Positions 29,978-37,252 are shown, counted from the first letter of the stretch. The stretch is 38,108 nt of DNA from a virus (IMGVR_UViG_3300031841_003318:1-38108), one strand, 5' to 3'. The notes: a model not told the origin generated them from the sequence alone. Numbers and translations: made by a program.

Positions 29978-30138
29978 TCAACCTCCCATTCTTCTACGCT
30001 AAATCTGGTATCGATCCACTGTTCATCTTTTGCCAACTTTTCACACTTTATATTGGCGGCGATCTCTGTTGAAAAAATATGCGTAACTTCTGAGCCTTCG
30101 TAGTCAACCTCTCGCATTACTAAGTAAACCTTTTTCAT
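29974..30138 (-). CDS. Hypothetical small protein, 54 aa
   Basis: It reads MKKVYLVMREVDYEGSEVTH at the start and ends EEWEVE. The strand-helix pattern (VYLVMREV ... FSTEIAANIKCEKLAKDEQW) resembles a small family of phage proteins opening with K-V-Y-L-V. The ATG overlaps the next gene's start as ATGA. Function unknown. Confidence 0.55.
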   Translation of the reverse strand: MKKVYLVMREVDYEGSEVTHIFSTEIAANIKCEKLAKDEQWIDTRFSVEEWEVE

Positions 30139-30140
30139 AA

Positions 30141-30365
30141 TTATTTTCCCCTTAAGAAATCATCTACCAATGGCGAAAAAAGCACACAGAAACTTAGCCA
30201 AAGAGGAAGCGCAAGAAACACAATTAAATTCCTATTGACCTCGCCGTATGAAGGAAAGTCAATTATCCACTGGATGGGGTTGAGAATTCCTATATAGCTG
30301 ACACACAGCATTAGGTAAACAACCACCCAGGTCAGTAGGAACACTATTGCCGTATTTTTAATCAT
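30141..30365 (-). CDS. Small two-pass membrane protein, 74 aa
   Basis: Two hydrophobic helices: about residues 6-27 (AIVFLLTWVVVYLMLCVSYI) and 47-66 (LIVFLALPLWLSFCVLFSPL). Two short basic ends surround an external loop. It is coupled by ATGA to the HTH gene upstream. Near terminase, so its role may be late; unknown. Confidence 0.6.
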   Translation of the reverse strand: MIKNTAIVFLLTWVVVYLMLCVSYIGILNPIQWIIDFPSYGEVNRNLIVFLALPLWLSFCVLFSPLVDDFLRGK

Positions 30366-30529
30366 AATTCAGCCTCCTTATTCTCAACATAATATTTAAC
30401 CATGGCATTAAATAGCTCACGGTTATTCTTGTAATAGTTTTGAATCGTATCTGGGTGTTTACCATAGTATGAGGCTATATCTTTGATAGATGATGCGCCC
30501 ATAAGTCTGGCTGTTTGTGATGCGCTCAA
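30362..30529 (-). CDS. Small helix-turn-helix protein, 55 aa (TTG start)
   Basis: The TTG at 30529 overlaps the preceding stop as TTGA, matching the coupling style of the operon; ATG 30502 (46 aa) is the alternative. The core SSIKDIASYYGKHPDTIQNY, then YKNNRELFNAM, is an HTH like those in small phage proteins with a D-I-A-x-x-x-G-x-x-x-x-T-I segment. Possible DNA-binding regulator in the terminase operon. Confidence 0.55.
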   Translation of the reverse strand: MSASQTARLMGASSIKDIASYYGKHPDTIQNYYKNNRELFNAMVKYYVENKEAEL

Positions 30530-30681
30530 TCTTTATTGCCCCATGACTCGGTTAGCCATTCAAAAGGCCTACAGTAAGGGTTTACTACCCATATAGTTAA
30601 GCTAGCAAGCAAAGCAAACCAGCCAAAAACCGAGGCAATAAACAAAACAAGAAGAAACCTCCGTAAGTACATTTTCCACAT
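30526..30681 (-). CDS. Small single-pass membrane protein, 51 aa
   Basis: A basic start (MWKMYLRRF) precedes a long hydrophobic helix (LLVLFIASVFGWFALLASLT) and a polar tail with NPYCRPFEWLTESWG. AGGAGGG lies upstream of the ATG. It is the first gene behind the promoter at 30713-30740. Function unknown. Confidence 0.6.
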   Translation of the reverse strand: MWKMYLRRFLLVLFIASVFGWFALLASLTIWVVNPYCRPFEWLTESWGNKD

Positions 30682-30712
30682 ATCAAAACCCTCCTTCACT
30701 AATATAAGAGCT

Positions 30713-30740
30713 ATTATACCGAACTATTCATCACAATCAA
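30713..30740 (-). promoter_or_regulatory. Sigma70-type promoter for the terminase operon
   Basis: TTGATT (30740-30735), a 16-bp spacer and consensus TATAAT (30718-30713) on the minus strand, about 30 bases before the first ATG. It restarts transcription after the small-terminase terminator. Confidence 0.7.
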
Positions 30741-30746
30741 GGTATT

Positions 30747-30763
30747 TAATGAATTATTCATTA
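30747..30763. promoter_or_regulatory. 17-bp palindrome just upstream of the terminase promoter
   Basis: TAATGAATTATTCATTA is a perfect 7-bp inverted repeat around TTA, 7 bp upstream of the -35 box. The position fits an activator site or operator; part of the same motif (TATTCAT) recurs at 30725-30731 within the promoter spacer. Confidence 0.45.
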
Positions 30764-30782
30764 TATTTAATGTTTCGGGCAT

Positions 30783-30804
30783 AAAAAAGACCTCCAAAGA
30801 GGCC
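30783..30804 (-). terminator. Intrinsic terminator after the small terminase gene
   Basis: GGCCTC (30804-30799) and GAGGTC (30794-30789) form a six-pair stem (one G-U) with a TTTG loop, followed by six T residues (30788-30783) on the minus strand. Confidence 0.85.
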
Positions 30805-30821
30805 AAACTTAGGGGGTAATA

Positions 30822-31241
30822 CTACTGATTAAGTTCGTTTTCGAGCTCTTCATCTGTCATTTGGGTGATATCTTTAAATCCTACAGAGCCAGAGTGAACA
30901 GTATGATTCTTATTCTTATCAAATCCGCCGGTATAGTCACCAAGCTTCCCAAGAGCGCTTATGCGAGCCGAATGACTTGACCCTTCGTCATCCCTCTCTG
31001 ATTCAAGTTTAAGCCTTTCTACTATCCATTCTGTCGTAACTAGAGCCTCATCTGTTACTTTATCCATAAAAGCTTGTATTGCTTTTTGTATACTAGGTTT
31101 TACTAAGTTCTCACATCCAATCACATCCGCAGATGCTTTACTGTACCCAGCTTTAATAGCTGCTTGAGTTGCGTTAAATTTGCATTCGCCACAATAGAAT
31201 TCTACAAAGCGTCTTTGCTTGTCTGTCAGGTTAGTGTTCAC
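30822..31241 (-). CDS. Terminase small subunit
   Basis: The 139-residue protein has the Terminase_2 pattern: LTDKQRRFVEFYCGECKFNA, TQAAIKAGYS, a VKPSIQKAIQAFMDKVTDEA middle and an LGDYTG segment before an acidic tail (MTDEELENELNQ). Its HTH (about 20-40) recognises the packaging start site. It starts at GTG 31241 and is followed by a terminator. The gap of about 1.8 kb to the large subunit is unusual, since the two are commonly adjacent. Confidence 0.88.
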   Translation of the reverse strand: MNTNLTDKQRRFVEFYCGECKFNATQAAIKAGYSKASADVIGCENLVKPSIQKAIQAFMDKVTDEALVTTEWIVERLKLESERDDEGSSHSARISALGKLGDYTGGFDKNKNHTVHSGSVGFKDITQMTDEELENELNQ

Positions 31242-31277
31242 TATCTTTATCTCTCTTTCTTTGCTGTTGTCGGGTTA

Positions 31278-31286
31278 ATTATAGCA
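31278..31286 (-). promoter_or_regulatory. Extended -10 promoter-like motif before the small terminase
   Basis: TGCTATAAT on the minus strand matches an extended -10 (TGnTATAAT), placed just after the preceding gene's stop and 37 bases before the GTG. No good -35 box lies upstream, which is tolerable for extended -10 promoters. Confidence 0.45.
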
Positions 31287-33272
31287 TTATCTGCTGATTC
31301 TGTTTGGTCGCACTTGTGAGCTGCTTGTTCTGTTAGCTCTTGCGCCTGAACTTGATTCTCTATTCTGTCTTGCTCCAAAACTTGTTCTTGCGTTGTTTCT
31401 GGTTGTTTGGTCTATTTGGTTTATTACGCCCATAGAGCCTACTGAGAAGCTTCCACTTACACCGGTTATGAATGTAGTGACTGGTCCGGCAACGCCTAGA
31501 CTGCCTACATCATAAGAGCCTGAAGCGCCTGTTAATTTAGTTTGTGTGGCATTTTCTAGATTCCCAACCGAATAAGACGCAGTTACTCCGGTTATTGGTG
31601 TGCTAATTGCTGTTGATGCGGTTACATTGCCTACTTGATAGGTTCCGGCGTTACCAGTTATGGTTAATGTTTGATCGCCTTCTGGTGATAAATTACCTAC
31701 CGAGTAAGTTCCAGAGCTGCCAGTTAATGGGATAGTAACATCACCTACAGGTACAACGTTTCCGACAGCATAAGAGCCTGTATTACCAGTAATTGATATA
31801 TCAGTTTGATTATCTAGGCTGCCTACTGAATATGCTCCAGTTACGCCCGTTAGGTTGATTTGTGTTTGGTTATCGACACTTCCAACACTGTAGGCTCCTG
31901 TATTTCCTGTTAGCTCTATATCGATAGCTGTGGATGCAGTCACGCTGCCTACTGCGTACGCTCCAGAATTTCCAGTTAATGCAATATTTGTCTCTACTGA
32001 TAGATTTCCAGCTACATAAACACCTGAAACGCCTGATAGCGTAGCAGAGAGCGATCCTATGGTGATTGTTTCTAGCGCGTCTGCTGACCACGTTTTATCA
32101 GTATCATCTCCAAGCCTTATATAAATTTCTTCAGTTGCCGGCACCGCTCCAGCATAATTGTAAATATAAACCGTGCCTGATGGGCCTATATAAACTGTTC
32201 CACCGCCATTAGATAGGGTTTGCCATTCTAGCTGGTCAGCGTCTAACTCTATTCCGGTCGTATCTAAGAGAACACCTAAATCGTTTTGCTCTCTTATGGT
32301 CAAATACTGCCTTCCAGCTGGTGTGGTTAGTGAGACTAAATGCCCGCTAGCGTTAACCTCTGCGCTGTCATTTGTGACAAAAAAGTAAACATCCCCATAC
32401 AAGAGGCTTATAGCTGAGGATATATCGAATTGAATACTGGTGTCAGCCCATGAATCAACTGTTGATATAGTTACCGCTAAAGGGTCTGCCACATTATCAG
32501 ATGGGCTAATTGTTATATCGCCAGTCCCTTGAACTGCCTCAAATCCTGTGCCAGCGATAATTACATTGTTCTCACCTATCTCTACAACGTCATCGCCGCC
32601 AACGGTAGCTATATTAACCCCTGGCAATACTACGGGTGATTGAATTACAACAAACCCATGACAACCACCTATTGGTGAGCTTCCAGAGGTTGTAGCTGTT
32701 ATAGTTTCACCGGTCTCGAGAACCGTTACCTTTTTTCTAAAGATTGATACCTGTCTATATGCCGGAGTAGTTAGTAGAATGTCATTGGCTACTAAAGTAA
32801 ACCCTGTAGGAGTTCCTATTGTGCTAGCGCCGTTTGTACAGTGAAACTTATAGTAGAGCACTGTGGCACCTGCGGGCGCGTCATAAGTTAGCGATGGCGA
32901 GTTGTCTGTTGTGTAGGTTCCAGAATCTTCGCCATTGACTACTGGTATTGGGTTTATTTGGTCAACATCCTCAAGAGAAATCCCATAACCATTCTCATTA
33001 GTTAAAGCACCAGACCAAGTTAGACTAAGAGTTTGCGCAGTAAGAACGGGTGCGACCTTGTAAGATAGGTTTATTGTTGGATCACCAAGACCAGCCAAGT
33101 CGATAGTATTATCTTGAACCTCTGTTAGCGCAGCGCCTCCAAAATCTTGCCCGCTAGCTGTTGTTGTGCCACTTCTGTAGCCGTAAGGTATCCAGACTAA
33201 AAAATCAGCACCAGTATCAACCGTATAACTATCTCCGTCCGCAGCTACTGCTGAGCCTAAATAATCAGCCAT
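31287..33272 (-). CDS. Large virion appendage protein with C-terminal tandem repeats
   Basis: The 661-residue protein is beta-rich throughout. Residues 1-215 form a jelly-roll-like region (VLYYKFHCTNGASTIGTPTG). About 225-300 resembles an IPT/TIG-like domain (EIGENNVIIAGTGFE, ... SWADTSIQFDI). Residues 411-614 hold ten short repeats. The last 40 residues are basic with R/N/S-rich near-repeats (ARQNRESSSGARANRTSSSQ). It probably forms a fibre or surface decoration. It is read together with the 376- and 141-aa genes, which also look virion-like. Confidence 0.65.
   Translation of the reverse strand: MADYLGSAVAADGDSYTVDTGADFLVWIPYGYRSGTTTASGQDFGGAALTEVQDNTIDLAGLGDPTINLSYKVAPVLTAQTLSLTWSGALTNENGYGISLEDVDQINPIPVVNGEDSGTYTTDNSPSLTYDAPAGATVLYYKFHCTNGASTIGTPTGFTLVANDILLTTPAYRQVSIFRKKVTVLETGETITATTSGSSPIGGCHGFVVIQSPVVLPGVNIATVGGDDVVEIGENNVIIAGTGFEAVQGTGDITISPSDNVADPLAVTISTVDSWADTSIQFDISSAISLLYGDVYFFVTNDSAEVNASGHLVSLTTPAGRQYLTIREQNDLGVLLDTTGIELDADQLEWQTLSNGGGTVYIGPSGTVYIYNYAGAVPATEEIYIRLGDDTDKTWSADALETITIGSLSATLSGVSGVYVAGNLSVETNIALTGNSGAYAVGSVTASTAIDIELTGNTGAYSVGSVDNQTQINLTGVTGAYSVGSLDNQTDISITGNTGSYAVGNVVPVGDVTIPLTGSSGTYSVGNLSPEGDQTLTITGNAGTYQVGNVTASTAISTPITGVTASYSVGNLENATQTKLTGASGSYDVGSLGVAGPVTTFITGVSGSFSVGSMGVINQIDQTTRNNARTSFGARQNRESSSGARANRTSSSQVRPNRISR
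31431..32042 (-). repeat. Ten in-frame ~60-66 bp coding repeats
   Basis: The encoded repeats have the consensus [I/L]-T-G-x-[S/T/A]-G-x-Y-x-V-G-[S/N]-[V/L], with starts at residues 411 (degenerate), 432, 454, 474, 494, 516, 538, 560, 580 and 602, alternating 20- and 22-residue periods. DNA identity between copies is only moderate, so they are old or selected at protein level. They probably build a repetitive beta-structured shaft. Confidence 0.75.
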
Positions 33273-34403
33273 CTATGGTGTATAGGTGTAATAAACGCAT
33301 TCGTCCACCTCCCCCATAATTACCAGGTTGTCACCATGCATGCATAAACCTTCTGCGTTTCCAAACGATTGCCCTGATATATCTAAGGTGTCGATTAGAG
33401 TTCCGTCGAAGGTGTATTGATAGACAGATGTTCCAGAGCTTGATAACAGCAGCATATGACCTGTAGGTGGGTGAAATATACAACTTGCTAACTCTCCAGA
33501 CGGGATTACTGCGTCAGCATCAAAAGGCTCTGTTACCACTAAATTACCATCGCCCACTAAGTACTCATCACCTGTGTCCCAGTCGTTATCTGTGCCGCCT
33601 GATAAAGTAGCCGTGATGGTTGTTGCTGTGTTCGATGTAACGCTGCTATTTGATGAGCCGTCGGTAACATTGTCGATGTTCTCACCGGTCCAGTGATTCA
33701 CTTCCCAGTCTTGGGTTGAGTCAGTTAGCGTTGCAGCATTATCTGCGCCTGTATGGGTTCCGGTGTTTGAATAACTGTAATCTGTATCTCTATTGGTAGG
33801 CCTATTCATTAAGAATAGCCTTCTAACATCCACAGCACCTTCCTGGCATGCTAATAATTGCTGATTGGTCAGATGAAATCCTACCCCTTCTAAGCCGTCA
33901 TTAGTTCCAGCTGAATTTTTTGCAACAATTAACTCTTGTCTTTGAGTAACGTTAACATTAGAAGTGCTGAACATGTCATCTTCAGTGAAGGGGGCGTTAT
34001 AGATCCAGTTTCTTCCACCATTCTCGATACAAAACCAAAACTCGTACCCACCTTCCGTTAAATTCTGATAAACATCGGTAAGACCCTCGGTATCATTCAA
34101 ACCACCCAAACCTAAAATAGTAACGGTTCTAATTAAGGTGGGGGAGGCTACGCTATTAACAATGTCCGATTCACTTATTTCAGTGACAGTGCCAAAGTTG
34201 TTACGAATGAATCCAAATCTTTTGGTGAAAGGGTTATATCCTACATCGGACGTGTTTGTGCCAGTACCGAGATTTACCTTAGTTCCGGCGACAAGGTTTG
34301 ATACGCGCCAATTAGGGGACTCGGGGCTATCAAACGAGCTTATAGTGTCGTCTATGGTGTTGGGCGCCCAGTCAAAGCTAGTCTTTCCGATTGTTAAGGT
34401 CAT
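33273..34403 (-). CDS. Putative beta-propeller virion protein, 376 aa
   Basis: The fold looks like repeated four-stranded blades (YNPFTKRFGFIRNNFGTVTE; GGYEFWFCIENGGRNWIYNA). The C-terminus, HMLLLSSSGTSVYQYTFDGT then GLCMHGDNLVIMGEVDE, resembles SdiA-regulated/esterase-like propellers. A serine/threonine-rich insertion (about residues 215-290, GSSNSSVTSNTATTITATLS) breaks the propeller. Being next to the repeat protein, it is probably part of the same appendage. Confidence 0.5.
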   Translation of the reverse strand: MTLTIGKTSFDWAPNTIDDTISSFDSPESPNWRVSNLVAGTKVNLGTGTNTSDVGYNPFTKRFGFIRNNFGTVTEISESDIVNSVASPTLIRTVTILGLGGLNDTEGLTDVYQNLTEGGYEFWFCIENGGRNWIYNAPFTEDDMFSTSNVNVTQRQELIVAKNSAGTNDGLEGVGFHLTNQQLLACQEGAVDVRRLFLMNRPTNRDTDYSYSNTGTHTGADNAATLTDSTQDWEVNHWTGENIDNVTDGSSNSSVTSNTATTITATLSGGTDNDWDTGDEYLVGDGNLVVTEPFDADAVIPSGELASCIFHPPTGHMLLLSSSGTSVYQYTFDGTLIDTLDISGQSFGNAEGLCMHGDNLVIMGEVDECVYYTYTP

Positions 34404-34419
34404 GAGTCATAGCTCCGAC

Positions 34420-34845
34420 CTATGTTAATCGAATTAGGCCTGTTGTGCCGTCATCAGTAGGCATGGTTAGGGTAAAGTCGCCCGCTGTAACTGTTTGGCT
34501 TGAGAATGTGTGCACTGAAACCGCGTTAAGGCCTGTAGCTCTATAAAGCAAGACAGCATCAAAAGCGGTCGAAAGGGTTACGTTAGAGTAAACAATTGAA
34601 GCGCTTGGGGTGAAATGGGCTGTATCACCATCTAAGGCTGGAGGGTTTGCAGTTGTTACCGCTACGCCACCTGCCACATAGTTAGTTCCTGTAACTTCAC
34701 CTGTTGCGCTGTAGACTGTTGTGCTTTTATTGATCGTCGCTGTCGCAAGATAAAGGGCGGCATTCAATGTATCGGTGCCTAGCGCTATATTGCCAGCCAT
34801 ATTGTCTGTCTTGAAGCTGTTGCAAAGTTCTTGAGTGTTGGCCAT
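34420..34845 (-). CDS. Putative virion protein, 141 aa
   Basis: It opens MANTQELCNSFKTDNMAGNI and continues with YLATATINKSTTVYSATGEV, TNYVAGGVAV and a C-terminal beta strand set (VHTFSSQTVTAGDFTLTMPT). The pattern C-x-S-F-K ... Y-x-A-T-G-E-V ... Y-x-A-G-G is common to a small family of phage virion proteins of unknown role. A TATAAT (34879-34874, minus strand) lies upstream without a convincing -35 box. Confidence 0.65.
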   Translation of the reverse strand: MANTQELCNSFKTDNMAGNIALGTDTLNAALYLATATINKSTTVYSATGEVTGTNYVAGGVAVTTANPPALDGDTAHFTPSASIVYSNVTLSTAFDAVLLYRATGLNAVSVHTFSSQTVTAGDFTLTMPTDDGTTGLIRLT

Positions 34846-34874
34846 TTCTGTTATCCTGAATCAAATAAGACCTA

Positions 34875-35048
34875 TTATATCTTTTTTAGGTGTACATTAA
34901 CAGACCGGTGGACGCATCTATCATTTAGCCAATATTCAGTTATGTGGGCGCTATTATCGCCTGTTGCATCAATTGATTTAACTTCCTTTAACTTGGATTT
35001 TTCCATTTGAGTGATTGGGCCGCCTTCTTCCAATTGTACGTTAATCAT
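34875..35048 (-). CDS. Hypothetical small protein, 57 aa
   Basis: It begins MINVQLEEGGPITQMEKSKL and ends VHLKKI. The start overlaps the Rz1-like stop by 8 nt. It looks like a small alpha/beta protein (EYWLNDRCVHRSVNVHL). It follows the lysis cassette; function unknown. Confidence 0.5.
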   Translation of the reverse strand: MINVQLEEGGPITQMEKSKLKEVKSIDATGDNSAHITEYWLNDRCVHRSVNVHLKKI

Positions 35049-35334
35049 CGTCATGGCTCTTTAGTTCCTCTTGGTACTTTATTAAATCCTGGATGTTTTT
35101 ATCGCACCTTGTGATTTCTTTCTCTTGCTTCTTGCTGTGTACGGCTTGATCGATAGAAAACTGTTTGTAGTCGCCATTTTTAGCCGCATCAATAGCTTGT
35201 TTGGATGTTTCAAAGTTTGGGTTTTCACAGCCAACAAGGTACTTGGGAGGTATATCAATTAGCTTTATCTTTGTTACTGTCTTTGTCGTACATGCTGAGC
35301 ATAGAATCGACAACAGCAGAATCATCATCTTCAT
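35041..35334 (-). CDS. Rz1-like outer-membrane spanin (lipoprotein)
   Basis: The 97-residue product begins with a lipoprotein signal, MKMMILLLSILCSAC, with the lipidated cysteine likely C15 (L-C-S-A-C; cysteine at -3 is unusual). A mature IDIPPKYLVGCENPNF segment is reminiscent of o-spanins. It starts 80 nt inside the Rz-like gene in another frame, the nested arrangement typical of Rz/Rz1. With the inner-membrane partner it would fuse or disrupt the outer membrane in the last step of lysis. Confidence 0.75.
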   Translation of the reverse strand: MKMMILLLSILCSACTTKTVTKIKLIDIPPKYLVGCENPNFETSKQAIDAAKNGDYKQFSIDQAVHSKKQEKEITRCDKNIQDLIKYQEELKSHDDD

Positions 35335-35587
35335 TTTTTAGTTTCTCCAGTTCAACTATTTCGGCTGTATGTTTTTCAGATCGCTCCTCATCCCATACCT
35401 TTCGGTCTTGGTCTATTTTCTGATTTACAGCTTTTTCTTTCTCAAGAAGCTCTCTATTGCCTTTTTCTGTGGAGGCTTCAAATTCTGCGACTTTACGCCT
35501 TGATTTCTCACCCCTTAACATTAAGACAAGGACACCAATAACTGCCAGCATAGCTAATTTAATCTTTGCCCCTATAGCGCTAATCAT
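35255..35587 (-). CDS. Rz-like inner-membrane spanin
   Basis: Residues 5-23 are one hydrophobic anchor (IGAKIKLAMLAVIGVLVLML) followed by a long charged coiled coil (KVAEFEASTEKGNRELLEKE, ... VWDEERSEKHTAEIVELEKL). That is the i-spanin layout. At 110 residues it is shorter than lambda Rz (153) but comparable to other phage i-spanins. The overlapping Rz1-like gene in a different frame strongly supports the assignment. Confidence 0.78.
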   Translation of the reverse strand: MISAIGAKIKLAMLAVIGVLVLMLRGEKSRRKVAEFEASTEKGNRELLEKEKAVNQKIDQDRKVWDEERSEKHTAEIVELEKLKNEDDDSAVVDSMLSMYDKDSNKDKAN

Positions 35588-35756
35588 TATTTTTCATCCA
35601 CCGCTCGTCTGATTCTCTCATTAAAAGAAACCACTCTGACAAGTTATACCAAAATCTTTCAGCTCTATATCTAAGCCAAAAAACAGTAGGCATACCCTCG
35701 ATTTCCTCATCAGTGTAGAACAACTTAAAGCACTCTTTATTTTTAGGGCTAAACAT
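35580..35756 (-). CDS. Hypothetical small aromatic-rich protein, 58 aa
   Basis: It reads MFSPKNKECFKLFYTDEEIE, then W-L-R-Y-R-A-E-R-F-W and ends ERWMKNND. Aromatic-rich and acidic overall with no membrane helix. Both ends overlap neighbours by 8 nt in the lysis cassette. Function unknown. Confidence 0.5.
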   Translation of the reverse strand: MFSPKNKECFKLFYTDEEIEGMPTVFWLRYRAERFWYNLSEWFLLMRESDERWMKNND

Positions 35757-35913
35757 CTCTCATATCCGCTTTTGCGTTTATTAAGGATTTTATCTTTCCA
35801 AACCCATTATTCCACACCTTGGTATCTGGATTAGCTCCTTTACCTTTCTTTTGAGGCTTGCACATGGCACAGCCAGCGCGCCTATTTGAGTGTCTTTTTC
35901 TTTTGTGGTGCAT
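35749..35913 (-). CDS. Small basic protein with HxxxR/CxxC-like cluster, 54 aa
   Basis: It opens MHHKRKRHSNRRAGCAMCKP with histidines and a C-x2-C in a highly basic context. This recurring small phage protein type (K-R-H-S-N-R-R-A-G-C-x-x-C-K-P) may bind zinc and nucleic acid. It overlaps the holin candidate's stop as TGATG. Function unknown. Confidence 0.6.
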   Translation of the reverse strand: MHHKRKRHSNRRAGCAMCKPQKKGKGANPDTKVWNNGFGKIKSLINAKADMRDV

Positions 35914-36113
35914 CACTTATCCTCTAACGCTGTAGTGGTTTTATATCTAATATAACCCATTAATAGCGATAGGCAGAAGAAAGCTAGACCGTAATGTTCA
36001 CCAAGGAAAATTTTAAGATTGGGTAGCAAATCAATTACTTGAGGGAGCAAAGCAACTGCACCCGCTAGCCATATAGATTTACTTTTTGCTGCACCTTTTA
36101 TTGTGTTTTTCAT
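35913..36113 (-). CDS. Holin candidate (two-TM), 66 aa
   Basis: From M at 36113 (MKNTIKGAAKSKSIWLAGAV) there are two hydrophobic helices, about residues 13-29 and 41-56 (HYGLAFFCLSLLMGYI). The cytoplasmic-type tail is IRYKTTTALEDK, resembling the R-x-x-T-x ending of small phage holins. A longer frame upstream overlaps the preceding gene and is not supported. Its location between endolysin and spanins supports a pore-forming role. Confidence 0.7.
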   Translation of the reverse strand: MKNTIKGAAKSKSIWLAGAVALLPQVIDLLPNLKIFLGEHYGLAFFCLSLLMGYIRYKTTTALEDK

Positions 36114-36117
36114 TAGT

Positions 36118-36327
36118 TTAGCCTCTTGTTTTGAGTCTAGATTCCATTTCTTCCATCTGCTTATCAAGAACACTTATTAAGCCTTTGCCGTAGACTATTA
36201 ACTGCCTTCTGAATGCTTTACCTCTTGGGGTGTGCCTCTTAAAAAGCTTGCGTGATCTATTCGCATGATGTTTATTTCCTTGTGTCGGCGGCCTCATTGG
36301 AAACATTAAGTTGTTCATGTAGCTCAT
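36118..36327 (-). CDS. Hypothetical basic protein, 69 aa
   Basis: It is arginine/lysine-rich (KHHANRSRKLFKRHTPRGKA, about residues 19-38) with a C-terminal helix (LISVLDKQMEEMESRLKTRG). AAGG lies upstream of ATG 36327. Perhaps nucleic-acid binding; no family recognised. Confidence 0.5.
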   Translation of the reverse strand: MSYMNNLMFPMRPPTQGNKHHANRSRKLFKRHTPRGKAFRRQLIVYGKGLISVLDKQMEEMESRLKTRG

Positions 36328-36344
36328 ATATCAACACCTTCTAT

Positions 36345-36437
36345 CTATACAGGATCGTACCCGTCAGACAGGCCAATTGCTGCACCTTCATTACAAATAC
36401 CATCGCCGCCACCCTCAATTGTTCTTTCTGTGTTCAT
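36345..36437 (-). CDS. Very small protein, 30 aa
   Basis: MNTERTIEGGGDGICNEGAA, then IGLSDGYDPV. An AGAGGTGG ribosome site before the ATG is close to ideal, which is the main support for expression. It sits between endolysin and the basic 69-aa gene. Function unknown. Confidence 0.45.
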   Translation of the reverse strand: MNTERTIEGGGDGICNEGAAIGLSDGYDPV

Positions 36438-36448
36438 ATTACCACCTC

Positions 36449-36784
36449 TTATTTATACCCGTTATGCTCAAGACTATAGTGATTGCCATCGTTAAACCTT
36501 CCGCCCCAACAGCCACCGATAGACTCCCAGTATTCGCCAAGAGGTTTGTGCGATTCTGTTGAGGTTAGATATTCACCATCTTTAAATAGATTAAAATCAA
36601 CAGCTAAACGTTGTTTATGATTGCTGTTTTTGTGGCCGTAAGCTTTCTTTTCGCCAATATTGCCGTGCAATCGTCTATCTCTGTAAGCATCTCCAAAGGT
36701 CAATTCATAACCGTGGTTGTAAGCCCAGCAAATTAAATCGCTGATCATAAGTGTGAACTTTCTTTGTTTTTCGCCTAATGTCAT
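36449..36784 (-). CDS. Endolysin, M15-type peptidase
   Basis: From M at 36784 (ATGA overlap with the upstream gene) the 111-residue product has the M15/VanY zinc peptidase pattern: a GDAYRDRRLHGNIG region, H56 in NHKQRLAVDFNLF with D63 (H-x6-D), and H102 in NDGNHYSLEH. E84 or E106 may contribute to catalysis. Such endolysins cut the L-Ala-D-Glu or D-Ala link in peptidoglycan peptides. There is no signal peptide, so export would depend on the holin. The next genes encode holin and spanins. Confidence 0.88.
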   Translation of the reverse strand: MTLGEKQRKFTLMISDLICWAYNHGYELTFGDAYRDRRLHGNIGEKKAYGHKNSNHKQRLAVDFNLFKDGEYLTSTESHKPLGEYWESIGGCWGGRFNDGNHYSLEHNGYK

Positions 36785-37158
36785 TTCAAACCCAGCCATG
36801 CGAGTATAGCCATCAGTATAACTGAATTACTTATTCCGGTGATTCTGTCGAAGCTTGTTTTGGTGTTTGCTTGACGCTCTTTTATTAATATTAAGTCGCC
36901 AGCCATGCCGGACAACTCTTTGCCTTGTTCTTTTTGGTTTTGATCAAGTCTCTCCATGCGGGCTATGTCATGTTCGCGGTCTTTTCGTGTTTCAATGTGT
37001 GATTGAGTTAACTCCGTGACTGTTTCCACTAGCTTGTCTAGCTTTTTATCTGACTTCTCCTGTCTTTTCTCGCTCGCTTCTTGATGCTGGGTTAGCAATG
37101 CTGCGAAGCCGCTCAATATCTCTTCTGTGTCTGCGCTTCTCGTACTTTCTGTTTTCAT
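36781..37158 (-). CDS. Coiled-coil protein with C-terminal TM helix, 125 aa
   Basis: Residues 25-90 form a charged coiled coil (ASEKRQEKSDKKLDKLVETV, ... RMERLDQNQKEQGKELSGMA). The last 18 residues are hydrophobic (ISNSVILMAILAWLGLK), a tail anchor. AGGGG five bases before the ATG supports the start. It overlaps the 68-aa gene by 113 nt in another frame and the endolysin by 4 nt. This layout resembles small phage proteins located with holins (hemolysin XhlA-like). A lysis role is inferred. Confidence 0.65.
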   Translation of the reverse strand: MKTESTRSADTEEILSGFAALLTQHQEASEKRQEKSDKKLDKLVETVTELTQSHIETRKDREHDIARMERLDQNQKEQGKELSGMAGDLILIKERQANTKTSFDRITGISNSVILMAILAWLGLK

Positions 37159-37252
37159 AGTAACCCCTGCTTACCCATCCGATCGCAACGCCGAAAAAGA
37201 GCACCGATAACGCCTGAATGATAATTGTGACTGTCAATGCGTCTAGCTCCAT
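37046..37252 (-). CDS. Nested small membrane protein, 68 aa
   Basis: A clear TM segment (about residues 6-28, LTVTIIIQALSVLFFGVAIG) is followed by a strongly basic tail (NRKYEKRRHRRDIERLRSIA). Its frame overlaps the 3' end of the 160-aa gene by 98 nt and the 5' end of the coiled-coil gene by 113 nt. The TM-then-basic layout and the GGGGG-like ribosome site support it. The overlaps make it less certain than its neighbours. Confidence 0.5.
   Translation of the reverse strand: MELDALTVTIIIQALSVLFFGVAIGWVSRGYYENRKYEKRRHRRDIERLRSIANPASRSEREKTGEVR

Noticed and set aside
31431-32042. Regular ~60-66 bp repeats, CRISPR-like at first sight
   Set aside because: They are in frame, imperfect, and encode a repeating protein motif; there are no unique spacers between identical repeats.
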